From: an uncultured Paraburkholderia sp.
GTDB taxonomy: Bacteria > Pseudomonadota > Gammaproteobacteria > Burkholderiales > Burkholderiaceae
DNA: 42,945 nt
NCBI GenBank assembly: GCA_940747215.1
Contig: CALNWS010000038.1
Span: 1-42,945, forward strand
Reading direction: 5' to 3'
The notes under the pieces were generated by a model. The model made no database searches and had not been told where the DNA came from. It saw nothing but the letters and a program-made list of their open reading frames with translations. Shown here in pieces: positions 21,305-30,359 of this stretch. Made by a program: the position numbers and the translations under genes. Each line of letters opens with the position of its first letter. The stretch's first letter is position 1.

Positions 21305-23665
21305 GTGCGCAATTACTCAATTATCAATTACTTTGTGCTGGCCGCGCTCGCCGCGTTGAGCGCTTACGACGGCAACGATGGTTCGCCGGCATCTCGGCGT
21401 CGGTGAATAAACAGGTCGCCGCGATCGATCCACGGCAGCGTCCGCAACCTCGGCGGCATCGTCAGCCGCCGATACCACCGACACCGCCAACGTCGCAAGC
21501 GAATTCAAGGCGGCAAAAGCGATCCCGCTCAGACTGGAAACGACCACGCCGCCGCTCGTGATCGCTGATCCCACGCTGAACCTTCCCGCCCCCTACACGC
21601 CGCCCGCGCGGGTCTCCACCACTACTCTTTCGTTCGGCGATTTCACGAGCTATCTCGCCGCCGGTTCGACGCAGGGCTGGGCGCCCGGCAGCAGTCCGTC
21701 GAGCATCATGATTCCCGCGCCCGCCACCAACGGCACGGGCACCGGCGACAAGGCCATGACGCTCGCGGCACCTATGCCACCGCGTCGTACGAAGCGGACG
21801 TGACCGTCAGCGCGCCGGTCGGCACGGGCGCGGCGAACGCCGGCTTCATCGTGCGCACGATGAATCCGACCGCGGGCGGCCCGGACAGCCTGACGGGCTA
21901 CTTCATCGGATTCGACACGGGCGCGCACTCGGTCATGGTCGGCCGCCAGAACAACAACTGGACGAATTTCATTTCGTATCCGGTCAGCACGATCGTGGGC
22001 GGCAACACGCACCATCTGAAAGTGACGACGAACGGCACCGCGATTATCGTCGACCTCGACCAGCAGCGCGTGATCAGCGTGAACGACGCGACCAACGGCT
22101 TGCCCGCCATGTTCCAGTCGGGCAGCTTCGGTCTGCGGCGATTCGGCGTAGGCGCGACGTTCAGCAACATCACGATCCACACGTATCCGACTGTCACGTC
22201 GCCGAGCTACGACTTCTCGAAGGTGGTGGACGCGGTCTATACGCCGTCGAACGCCGTGAACGCAATCGACTTCTGGGAAAACTACGATCCGGAAATCGTC
22301 AACCGCGAACTGACGTACGCGCAAACGTACGGCATGAATACGATCGCCGTGTATCTGCACTACCTCGTGTGGGCGAACGATCGCGCGGCATTCCTGAGCA
22401 AGTTCGAGAACCTGCTGAAGATAGCCGTGCGTCACGGCATCAAGGTCTCGCCGATCTTCTACGACGACTGCTGGAACCCGACGCCGCAATACGGGTCCGC
22501 AACCCGCGCCGGTCTGGGGCGTGCATAACACTAGTGCAGTCGCCGGGCATGCCGGTCGAACAGGCGTATTTCCAGCCGACCGCGGCGAATTCGTCGATCA
22601 CCTACAAGGAAGGAGGCGAACCTCGCGACCTACATCACCGACTTCGTCGCGCCGCACCGCAACGATCAGCGCATCATCTTCTGGGAGACGATGAACGAGC
22701 CGGGTTGCAGCGGCAACGGCGCATTGCAGGAAACCCGTGCCGTGCTGATGAACGACGCGCATATTGCAATCCTGAATGTGGGAGCCAGACAGCCGATCAA
22801 CGCGCCGCAGGTGCAGAAGAAGGACGAAGGCAGTTACTTCTCGGACTTCTACGCGTTCCACCCGTATGGCAATCTGTACACGGGTCCGGTGAACGGCAGC
22901 AACGTGAGCGTGCTGAATTCGGAGACGCTGCAGCGCGGCTTCACGGGCACGGCGGGTCAGACGATGCCGGCGGGGATCGTCGCGAACTACGGCGGCACGA
23001 CGGGCTTCATCGACGACGGGCTTCATCGTGTGGAAACTGATGATCGGGCGCACCAACACGCGCTTCCACTGGGGCTAGGTGCCGGGCACGCCTGTCACGG
23101 TCGAACCGGCCACGCCGTTCCAGGGCACGATCTATCCGGACGGCCACCCGTGGCAGACGTCTGAGACGCAGGCGCTCACGAGCGGCTTCAACGTGAAGTT
23201 GCCGGTGCTGCAGGTCGGTTACTACAACGACCCGACGTTCGCGAGCGCACCCGTGAAAACCTCCATCACGCCGATGATCGATTTCGATCTGAACACCGAG
23301 CGCGGCACCGACTCGCCGGATGCGTCCGCGGGCGTCAACGCAACGGATTACGGCGTGCGCTGGACGGGCGCGGTGCAGGCGGCGCAACGGGTCTCTACAC
23401 TTTCTCGATCGACAGCGACAACGTCGCGCGGCTGTGGATCAACGGCGTGAAGGTTATCGACAAGAAAACGTCGGCGCAAGGCACCGTGAGCGGCAAGCCC
23501 TGTCTGACGGCGAAGCAGCGCGCGTCGATCAAGGTCGAATACGTGCATGCTACTGGACCGGCCAGCATGCATCTGATGTGGTCGATCGAGCCCGGCGGCG
23601 AGCGGTCCGGCCGCATTGCGGATCGTGCCGTCCGACTCGCTGGTGGGGTCGAACTGACTGGCTGA
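21305..23665 (+). pseudogene. Large secreted glycoside hydrolase (GH5-like) with C-terminal PA14 domain, at least six lesions
   Basis: A GTG at 21305 opens a lipoprotein-like signal (YFVLAALAALSAYDGND) in which the lipobox cysteine seems changed to tyrosine. The pieces then run in order. A concanavalin-like domain comes first (STTTLSFGDFTSYLAAGSTQGW, GFIVRTMNPTAGGPDSLTGYF, GTAIIVDLDQQRVISV). A TIM-barrel follows (AIDFWENYDPEIVNRELTYAQ, MNTIAVYLHYLVWANDRAAF, GIKVSPIFYDDCWNP, and HRNDQRIIFWETMNEPG with the Asn-Glu-Pro acid/base motif of GH5-type enzymes), then YAFHPYGNLYTGPVNGSNV. Last is a PA14-type domain (YGVRWTGAVQAA, YTFSIDSDNVARLWINGVKV, ASIKVEYVHATGPASMHLMW). Frameshifts or stops occur near 21390, 21770, 22500, 22610, 23030, 23078 and 23390. 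It was probably an extracellular polysaccharide-degrading enzyme. Confidence 0.8.
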
Positions 23666-23689
23666 AAGCTTCACTTCCAGGTGACGAGC

Positions 23690-23719
23690 GGCGCACCGGT
23701 TGGCGGTGCGCCGTTTTTT
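23690..23719 (+). terminator. Strong intrinsic terminator
   Basis: A perfect nine-base-pair stem (GGCGCACCG / CGGTGCGCC) with a five-base loop is followed by G and six T. It lies 25 bases past the glycoside hydrolase stop, so it terminated that gene. It has outlived the coding frame. Confidence 0.88.
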
Positions 23720-23771
23720 CGTGTGTGGCCTTTTTGCCGCCGAGTTTTCCGCAACGAGTTTTCGCCAAAAA

Positions 23772-23789
23772 CTGTGTATAAAAACACAG
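23772..23789. promoter_or_regulatory. LexA-box-like palindrome
   Basis: CTGTGTATAAAAACACAG has six-base inverted arms CTGTGT/ACACAG. It recalls the SOS box CTGT-N8-ACAG of Burkholderia, but the spacing here is ten, two bases too long. An ATG lies 11 bases further on the plus strand, with about 30 open codons that I do not recognise. It may be a decayed SOS box whose gene has been lost. Confidence 0.35.
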
Positions 23790-23877
23790 TATAGTAATGG
23801 TCGCCTTTGCTCCGCGCAACGGCGCTTTCATTCCTGCGTCCACGAAACGTCCCAGCACGAAACCGGGCACCTCGTGG

Positions 23878-24010
23878 ACCCAAAGTCGGTCGAGCCGTCC
23901 GGCGCCTGCAGCAGATACGAGTGGCCATACACCACGGCGACCGTGGCCAGCAGCCTGACGAGATCGAAGTTATTGCGGTTGCGCGATAGCGCGTGCGAAA
24001 GCGGGTTCAT
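23878..24010 (-). pseudogene. Acyltransferase-3 family membrane protein, 5' fragment only
   Basis: The start MNPLSHALSRNRNNFDLVRLLATVAVVYGHSYLL is the typical first helix of acyltransferase-3 (O-acetyltransferase type) proteins, including the conserved FDxxR and the GHS histidine. After APDGSTDF the similarity stops: the other ~300 residues with nine more helices are gone. Another minus-strand frame continues with HEVPGFVLGRFVDAGMKAP, which I cannot place. The target of acylation (polysaccharide, peptidoglycan or lipid) cannot be inferred. Confidence 0.7.
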
Positions 24011-24099
24011 CGAAACATCTTTCAGAAAACGCTGACAAATAGTGACGCGCCCACATTGCGGCACAGCCGTGCGATCTCACGCCGCACGGCAGGACGCGG

Positions 24100-24303
24100 C
24101 GCGTGTTTTCGCAGCGCGAGCCGCTCGCTGGCGTGATCGTCGCGATTATGCCGTTCAACCATCCGATGAACCAGGTCGCGCACAAGATCGCGCGGCGATC
24201 GCGACGAATAATCGCGTGCTCCTCAAGCCGTCCGAGAAGGTGCCGCTGTCGGCGCTCTATCTCGCGGACATGCTGTACGAAGCCGGATTGCCTGCGCCAA
24301 TGT
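24100..24303 (+). pseudogene. Aldehyde dehydrogenase internal fragment
   Basis: The segment [26 protein letters not shown], then in a shifted frame [34 protein letters not shown], is the cofactor-binding stretch of an NAD(P)-dependent aldehyde dehydrogenase. It contains the PFNHP turn and the conserved KPSE lysine-proline-serine-glutamate. The catalytic Glu and Cys domains and the N-terminus are absent. One frameshift lies near 24195. The right end abuts the cut end of a carbonic anhydrase gene on the other strand. Confidence 0.8.
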
Positions 24304-24321
24304 CGCAGGTCGAGATGACCG

Positions 24322-24634
24322 TCATCGCGTCGCAATTCGAATGTCCACAAATCACGATGTCGCGCACGCCGAGCACCGCCACCGCATATTCCACGGTCAC
24401 CGACACGCCGCCCGGTTCCGGACCATACGAAGGCACGATGTTGCCGGCATTGCGGATCACGAACAGCGCGCCGGGTTCGGCCTGCGTCACGAGTTCCAGC
24501 ACCACGCGGCTATCCGAACAGGTCACGAACAGCGTGCTGGGGCTTTGCGCCACGGAGAGGCGCTTGAACAACTCGATCTGTTGAGGAAAGACCTCTTTCT
24601 GGAAGCGGATGAACCCTTCGATGATTTGCTGCAC
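24322..24634 (-). pseudogene. Beta-carbonic anhydrase, 3'-truncated
   Basis: A GTG at 24634 with GGAG six bases upstream begins [26 protein letters not shown], the usual start of these enzymes. All four zinc-site elements are present: CSDSRV (Cys and Asp-Arg dyad) and GHSNCDAM (His and Cys). After AMTVI the frame runs into foreign sequence (STCDIGAG) and stops at 24257. About half the protein, including the dimer-forming helices, is lost, so activity is very unlikely. An upstream ATG (24682) would give a longer, atypical N-terminus. Confidence 0.85.
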
Positions 24635-24840
24635 GATATTCTCCAGAGAATTGAAGACGATATGGACCCGGTGCGGCGGCAAAAACCCGCGTCATCGCAT
24701 TGCGTTTTTGTCCGGCTTTCCGCGTGGATTCCGCGTCACTGCATGTCCAGCGTTTCACCCCACTCGGCCGGCGTTTCGCGGCACTATACCTTGGCTGCCG
24801 GTCGTGTTCGTCTGGCAGAACGCCGCACGCCCGAACCGAT

Positions 24841-25814
24841 GATTTCGTTCGCGGTCGGGCCGGCCGCCAACGACGTCGCGCATGACTTCGACCGCTACTG
24901 GTCGAGCGATTCGGCGTATCCCGTGGACCGCATCCTGCCACGCCCAGACGCCGCGCGTCCCACCGAACTCGACGCACGCGCCCACGCACTGGAAAGCGAG
25001 CCGGCGGCCATCGCTTACGCCGACGCGGTGCGCAGCCTGCCGATTGCGCAGCAGTTGCCGGCGGGCACGTTGCCGCTCGAATGGGCGAAGACGCGCCTCG
25101 TCAGCGACGATCCCGCGAAGGCGCTCAACAAGGCGTCCGGTGATGCGCTCGTGTTGCGTCAGTTTCACGAGATTCTCGGCGATCCAAGGCAGGAACTCGA
25201 TCTCGTGTCGCCCTATTTCGTGCCGACCGATTCAGGCGTTCAGTACTTCACGCAACTCGCGGCGAGCGGCGTCTCGGTGCGCGTGTTGACCAATGCGCTC
25301 GAAGCCACCGACGTGAGCGCCGTGCATTCCGGCTATGCGAAACGGCGCGTTGCGCTGCTCAAGGGCGGCGTGCAGTTGTACGAGTTGTGGCGCGTGGCGA
25401 GCGCAGACAGCCGAGGCACGAATAGAACTACAAACAAAGACGGCGCAAAGACAGGCTCCGGCGGCCCCTTCGGCAGTTCGGGTTCGAGCCTGCACGCGAA
25501 GACGCTTGCGGTGGATTCGCAGCGCGTGTTCATCGGCTCGTTCAACTTCGATCCGCGCTCGGCGCATCTGAACACCGAACTGGGTCTCTCGTGATCGACA
25601 GCCCGACGCTGGCCGGGAAAATCACCATGACGTTTCACACGGTGATTCCCGAAGTGGCGTACACCGTTCGCCTCGACAATCGCGGCAAGGTGTTCTGGAT
25701 CGCGCAGGACAGCAACAAGGAACGCAGCTACACGAGCGAACCTAACGCGGCTGGGCGAAGCGGCTGGGCGTATGGTTCATGTCGATTCTGCCGATCGAGT
25801 CTTACCACCTTTAG
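24841..25814 (+). pseudogene. Phospholipase D/cardiolipin synthase-like protein, 5'-truncated and frameshifted
   Basis: The C-terminal two thirds of a ClsC/YmdC-type protein are readable: VGPAANDVAHDFDRYWSSDSAYPVDRI, QELDLVSPYFVPTDSGVQYF, VRVLTNALEATDVSAVHSGYAKRR and the second HKD catalytic motif in SSLHAKTLAVDSQRVFIGSFNFDPRSAHLNTELG. The first HKD motif and N-terminus are missing. A TC duplication near 25588 breaks the frame after LNTELGL; the continuation is VIDSPTLAGKITMTFH, and a further shift near 25755 leads to RLGVWFMSILPIESYHL and the stop at 25812. The family transfers phosphatidyl groups to make cardiolipin or related lipids at the membrane. Confidence 0.87.
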
Positions 25815-25859
25815 GCACCCGTTTGCGGCCCGTGTCGCGCTCGGCCTCGGCTTGCGCTT

Positions 25860-26704
25860 TCATCCATTCCCCACTGCATCCACTGCCGCCGAGCGCGCCG
25901 GTTGCACCGAGCGCATCAGCCAGAACAGCGGCAACGGGAAGCCCGGCACCTGACGCAGCACTTCGACGCGCCCGCTCGTCAACGCCTCGCCCGCTTCGAG
26001 ACGCGACACGATAGCGATGCCCGCTTCCTGCTGCGCCGCGGCCACCACGAAAAGCGGTTCGCGCGCCGTCAGTGCGCGACGCACGCGCAAGCCGCCACGC
26101 CCCAACTCCGCAAGCCACGGTGCCCAGTCGGCATAAGCTTCATGAACCAGCAGCGGCGCTTCGGCAAGCACATCGGGAAACGGCTTGCGACGCAAACGGC
26201 GCGCGGTTTGCGTCCCGCAAATCGCAAGCGCTTCGTCGTCCAGCAGATGGTCTGCAGATCACTTCGGGCGAACGGATTTCTTTCGCCGACACCACGAGAT
26301 CCACATCCACACGCTCGATCTCGTTGACCTCTTCGCCCGTGACGAGCCAGATCTCCACCTCCGGCAGCGCCTCGGCGAACGCGCGCATGCGCGGCATCAG
26401 CCAGCCTGACGCGAACTGCGGCGCGCACACCAGAATCACCGAATCCGGATTGCCGTACGGTTCGATGCGGTCTCGACCGTCCGCGAGCGCACCGAGCACC
26501 GTGGTGACGGTCTGCGCGTAAAGCGTGCCCGCCGCGCCCGATGCGGCGAAAGAGCGGCTGCCCGGGCCATTCCTCGAGTTGCAGAATCTGATGACTGATC
26601 GCCGATTGCGTGAGCGCCAGTTTCTGCGCGGCGCGCGTGAAGCTGCCGAGACGCGCAACGGCGTCGAAAGCGAGCAAAGCCTGAAGCGGAGGAAATCGGC
26701 GCAC
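25860..26704 (-). pseudogene. LysR-family regulator (GcvA-like), frameshifted
   Basis: A GTG at 26704 starts VRRFPPLQALLAFDAVARLGSFTRAAQKLALTQSAISHQILQLEEW, the winged helix of a GcvA-type LysR protein. A frameshift near 26535 leads to DSVILVCAPQFASGWLMPRMRAFAEALPEVEIWLVTGEEV. Another near 26255 leads to PLLVHEAYADWAPWLAELGRGGLRVRR and AAQQEAGIAIVSRLEAGEALTSGRVEVL at the C-terminus. It is divergent from the broken agmatinase gene, so it may once have controlled that gene; this is inference from position. Confidence 0.85.
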
Positions 26705-26950
26705 GATGGATAAGCTCTTCGAGGTATTAAGAATATCGATACTTCCAGCAAGATTCTTCGCTTTTCGCCGGAAATTTTCCTCGTAATCATAGCGCCAGTG
26801 TTCGTCGACTTTCATTCATTTTTTGCGTGATTTTTGTGTATCACGCCATGAACGGCTACTGCATTTTCTTAGAAAACCAGTCCACGCAGACATGAACCAC
26901 ATTTAAACGACGACGGCTTCCCAACCCCGATATTCACTGGACTCATCCGC

Positions 26951-27772
26951 ATGACATCCGACCTCACTTCGACGCCAACATCCCACTGCGACATGCCGGC
27001 CGACGAACGCATGCCGCCCCATCTACATGGGCACACTGTCCTTCATGCGGCACCCCTATTCGTGCGATCTGACGGGCGTAGATGTCGCGGTCTCCGGCGT
27101 GCCACTCGATCTCGCCACGACGTATCGTCCCGGCACGCGCATGCTGACCGCTCGGCGGCGATCACTACATCACGTATCCGCTGCTGATCGCACACGCAGA
27201 GAAATATGGCAAGCCGCTTTCGCTGATCCATTTCGACGCGCATTGCGACACTTGGCCCGACGACAATCCCGACTCGCTGAATCACGGCACGATGTTCTAC
27301 AAGGCAATTCGCGAAGGCTTGATCGATCCGGCGCGCTCGGTGCAGGTGGCATCCGGACGTGGAACGACGACTTCATGGGCGTGCGCATTCTCGACGCGCC
27401 GTGGGTTCACCAACACGGTGTCGAGGCGACGGTGCGCGAGGTGCTGGCGATAGTCGGCGATGCGCCCACGTACCTCACGTTCGATATCGATTGCCTCGAT
27501 CCGGTCTTCGCGCCCGGCACCGGCACGCCGGTCGCGGGCGGACTGAGTTCGGCGCAGGCGCTGTCCATCCCATCGTGCGGGCGCTGGGCGACGTGAACCT
27601 GATCGGCGCGGACGTGGTAGAAGTGTCGCCGCCATACGATCACAGCGACGTCACCGCACTCGCCGCCGAGAGCCTCGCGGCCGACATGCTGTTGCTGATG
27701 CGGAATCAGAAACTGCGTGGAAAGGCCGCCGTCACGAACGCGAGTGGAGCCGAACGCGCGAGATACGTCTAG
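26951..27772 (+). pseudogene. Agmatinase/guanidinobutyrase (ureohydrolase), internally deleted
   Basis: The remnant begins MTSDLTSTPT, then IYMGTLSFMRHPYSCDLTGVDVAVSGVPLDLATTYRPGTRM. About 60 residues are missing before a [38 protein letters not shown] metal-binding block, read in a second frame. Next come [40 protein letters not shown], and TFDIDCLDPVFAPGTGTPVAGGLSS with the conserved manganese-binding Asp-x-Asp. A final frame gives GDVNLIGADVVEVSPPYDHSDVTALAAE. At least three frame changes and one deletion are present. The enzyme releases urea from agmatine or guanidinobutyrate. Its TAG stop overlaps the cobM stop on the other strand within the palindrome CTAG. Confidence 0.88.
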
Positions 27773-28497
27773 GCATTTTTCGCGTAAAGCGTGGAGTCGG
27801 CGAAACCTTCGGCGGCCAGCACTTCGCCCACGAGAATCAGCGCGGTGTGCTCGATTTGCATCGACTGGATCTTGCCGACGATATCGTCCAGCGTGCCGGT
27901 GATTTCCTCTTCGTCGGGCCAGCTCGCGCGGTACACGACGGCGATCGGACACGTGCCGCCGTAGTGCGGCCGCAGTTCGTCGACGATACGCGCAAGGTGC
28001 CGCACGCCGAGATGAATCGCCATCGTGGCGCGATGCCGCGCGAGGTCGGCGAATTGCTCGCCTTCGGGCATCGATGTTTTGGTTGCGTAACGCGTGAGAA
28101 TGAGCGTCTGAGAAACGTTCGGCAACGTCAGTTCGCAGCCGAGCGTCGCGGCGCACGCGGCCGTGGCCGTCACGCCGGGCACGATTTCATACGGAATCCC
28201 GAGTTGCCGCAGCCGCCGGATCTGTTCGCCTATTGCGCCATACAGCGACGGATCGCCCGAATGTATGCGCGCCACGTCCTGACCTTTCGCGTGCGCGGCT
28301 TCGAGCAGCGCGACGATTGCGTCGAGATCGAGTTCGGCGGTATTGATCACCTGCTCGGCGCAATGACCTTCCAACACCGCGGACGGCACGATTGAACCCG
28401 CGTACAGAATCACCGGACATGTGCACACGAGGCGCTGCCCTTTCACCGTGATCAGTTCAGGATCGCCGGGACCCGCGCCGATAAAAAACACCGTCAT
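27769..28497 (-). CDS. cobM: Precorrin-4 C11-methyltransferase
   Basis: CobM (CbiF) adds the C-11 methyl from S-adenosylmethionine during corrin ring synthesis. The 242-residue protein has the tetrapyrrole methylase fold: [18 protein letters not shown] at the N-terminus, YAGSIVPSAVL, GQDVARIHSGDPSLYGAIGEQ with the substrate/SAM-binding GDPS, YEIVPGVTATAACAATLGCELTLPNVSQTLILTRY and MAIHLGVRHL, all typical of CobM. It is last in the left-hand operon cobL-cbiD-cobK-cobM, 15 bases after cobK. The frame is fully intact although the next gene on the other strand is ruined. Confidence 0.95.
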   Translation of the reverse strand: MTVFFIGAGPGDPELITVKGQRLVCTCPVILYAGSIVPSAVLEGHCAEQVINTAELDLDAIVALLEAAHAKGQDVARIHSGDPSLYGAIGEQIRRLRQLGIPYEIVPGVTATAACAATLGCELTLPNVSQTLILTRYATKTSMPEGEQFADLARHRATMAIHLGVRHLARIVDELRPHYGGTCPIAVVYRASWPDEEEITGTLDDIVGKIQSMQIEHTALILVGEVLAAEGFADSTLYAKNA

Positions 28498-28512
28498 TCA
28501 ATACTCCATGAT

Positions 28513-29253
28513 TCATTGTGGCTGCGCGTTATTTTCAAGAGCGCGCAGCGCGTCGAGCACGTCGGCCACGCGCACGAATTCGCGATCCGCGTCCGGCAAC
28601 TCGGGGCTGCGCACCATGATGACGGGCAGACCGCGTTCGCGAGCAACATCAAGTTTCGCTTGCGTCGCGCTGCCGCCGCTATTCTTGCTCACGACTACGT
28701 CGAAGCGTTCCGCATCGAACAGCGCGCGTTCGCTTTCGGGCGAAAACGGCCCACGCATCGCCAGAATCCGCGCGCGCGCACGACCTTCGTGCGGATCCAG
28801 ACAGCGCACGGTCCAGAACTGATGCGCCGGAACTTCTTCGAGATGAGCGAGCGGTTCGCGCCCGAGCGTGAACAGCGGCCGCTCGAATGGCGCGAGTTGC
28901 GCGACGAGTTCGGACCAGCCGTCGACCATGCGCCAGTCGTCGCCGGTTTGCACCTGCCAGCTTGGCCGTCGCAGCGTCCAATACGGCACATGCGCCGCGC
29001 GGCACGCCGTGGCGGCGTTCGTGCTGATCCGTGCGGCATACGGATGCGTGGCGTCGATAACGAGACCGATCTGTTCCGCTTCGATGAATCGCGCGAGCCC
29101 TTCGCTGCCACCGAAACCGCCCACGCGTACGATGCACGCGAGATCGTCCGGCACCTTGCCGAGACCCGCGAGACTGTACACATGCGAAGCGCCGAGATGG
29201 CGCGCGATCTGCAATGCGTCGCCCGTGCCGCCGAGTAGCAAAAGGCGTGTCAT
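28513..29253 (-). CDS. cobK: Precorrin-6A reductase
   Basis: CobK (CbiJ) reduces precorrin-6A (or its cobalt form) with NADPH. The 246-residue protein begins [20 protein letters not shown], the nucleotide-binding loop of the family. It has [40 protein letters not shown], the diagnostic DATHPYA motif, then [10 protein letters not shown], and late [11 protein letters not shown] with a conserved substrate-site SKNSG. Its start overlaps the cbiD stop by four bases, indicating translational coupling, and cobM follows closely. Intact. Confidence 0.94.
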   Translation of the reverse strand: MTRLLLLGGTGDALQIARHLGASHVYSLAGLGKVPDDLACIVRVGGFGGSEGLARFIEAEQIGLVIDATHPYAARISTNAATACRAAHVPYWTLRRPSWQVQTGDDWRMVDGWSELVAQLAPFERPLFTLGREPLAHLEEVPAHQFWTVRCLDPHEGRARARILAMRGPFSPESERALFDAERFDVVVSKNSGGSATQAKLDVARERGLPVIMVRSPELPDADREFVRVADVLDALRALENNAQPQ

Positions 29254-30359
29254 TGGGCCGCTCCGATCAGATTGCCCTGACGGTCGATGGCGAACATTTC
29301 AACACTCACTTCCGTCGGCACGATGTCGCGCGCCACCGCGAGCGCGTGCTGGCAGACGATATCGCCGAGCGGCACCTGCTGCGCACGCGCGAGCGCCACG
29401 GCCTGCTGGCTAGTGTTCGCGGCGCGGATCGCGGTTTGCAGCGCGGCGTCTGCGCCATGCTCCGCGGCCCACTGCGCGAGCTGTTCGAGATCGATGCTCG
29501 AGTTGCGGCTATGCAGATCGAGATGGCCCGCCGCGAGCTTGCTCAGTTTGCCGAAGCCGCCGCACATGCTCAGGCGCGCGACGGGCACGCGCTTCAGATG
29601 CTTGAGCACGGCACCCGCGAAGTCGCCCATTTCGATCAGCGCGATGTCCGGCAAGCCGTAATGCTTTCGCATCGCGTCTTCGCTTGCATTGCCCGTGCAG
29701 GCCACGAGATGCGTGTAGCCGTTCGCGCGCGCGACGTCGATACCCTGATGAATCGACGCGATATACGCCGAGCACGAAAACGGGCGCACGATGCCTGTCG
29801 TGCCGAGAATCGACAGGCCGCCCAGAATGCCGAGGCGCGGGTTCATCGTCTTGAGCGCGAGCGCTTCGCCGCCTTCTACGCCGATCGTCAATTCGAAACC
29901 GCCTTGATACGCATGTTCGGCAGCGAGTTCGGCGAGGTGATCCGAGATCATTTTGCGCGGCACGGGATTGATCGCGGGCTCGCCCACCGGCAACGTAAGC
30001 CCGGCGCGCGTCACCGTGCCGACGCCCGGCCCCGCACGAAAAATCACGTCTGGCGCTGCGACGAGGCGCACGCGCGCGAACACGATTGCGCCGTGCGTGA
30101 CATCGGGATCGTCGCCGGCGTCTTTCACGGTGCCCGCTTCGGCGACCTCGCGGGTACCATGTTCCGCGCTTTCGTGGAAGCGGCAGAACACGAGCGGCAT
30201 CGGCACGATCTGGCCTTTCGGCAACACGATTTCGGCCACGTCGCTGACCACGCCCACGAGCAGCAGACGCGCCGCCGCGAGCGAGGTCGCCGTGGCGCAA
30301 CTGCCGGTTGTGTAGCCGCTACGTAAAGGCGCGGCCTGTTCGGGCGTTTCGTCGCGCAT
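29250..30359 (-). CDS. cbiD: Cobalt-precorrin-5B C1-methyltransferase
   Basis: CbiD methylates C-1 of the ring after acetaldehyde loss and is characteristic of the anaerobic (cobalt-early) route. The 369-residue product shows the hallmark N-terminus [22 protein letters not shown], then [42 protein letters not shown] and [41 protein letters not shown], followed by [11 protein letters not shown]. It overlaps both neighbours: one base with cobL upstream and four bases with cobK downstream. Intact, normal length. Confidence 0.95.
   Translation of the reverse strand: MRDETPEQAAPLRSGYTTGSCATATSLAAARLLLVGVVSDVAEIVLPKGQIVPMPLVFCRFHESAEHGTREVAEAGTVKDAGDDPDVTHGAIVFARVRLVAAPDVIFRAGPGVGTVTRAGLTLPVGEPAINPVPRKMISDHLAELAAEHAYQGGFELTIGVEGGEALALKTMNPRLGILGGLSILGTTGIVRPFSCSAYIASIHQGIDVARANGYTHLVACTGNASEDAMRKHYGLPDIALIEMGDFAGAVLKHLKRVPVARLSMCGGFGKLSKLAAGHLDLHSRNSSIDLEQLAQWAAEHGADAALQTAIRAANTSQQAVALARAQQVPLGDIVCQHALAVARDIVPTEVSVEMFAIDRQGNLIGAAQ

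Noticed and set aside
21650..22531. 293-codon minus-strand frame over the glycoside hydrolase remnant
   Set aside because: Arg/Val/His-rich translation without motifs; the plus strand carries recognisable domains in order.
29214..30326. 370-codon plus-strand frame antisense to cbiD
   Set aside because: Shadow of cbiD; no independent ribosome site or family match.
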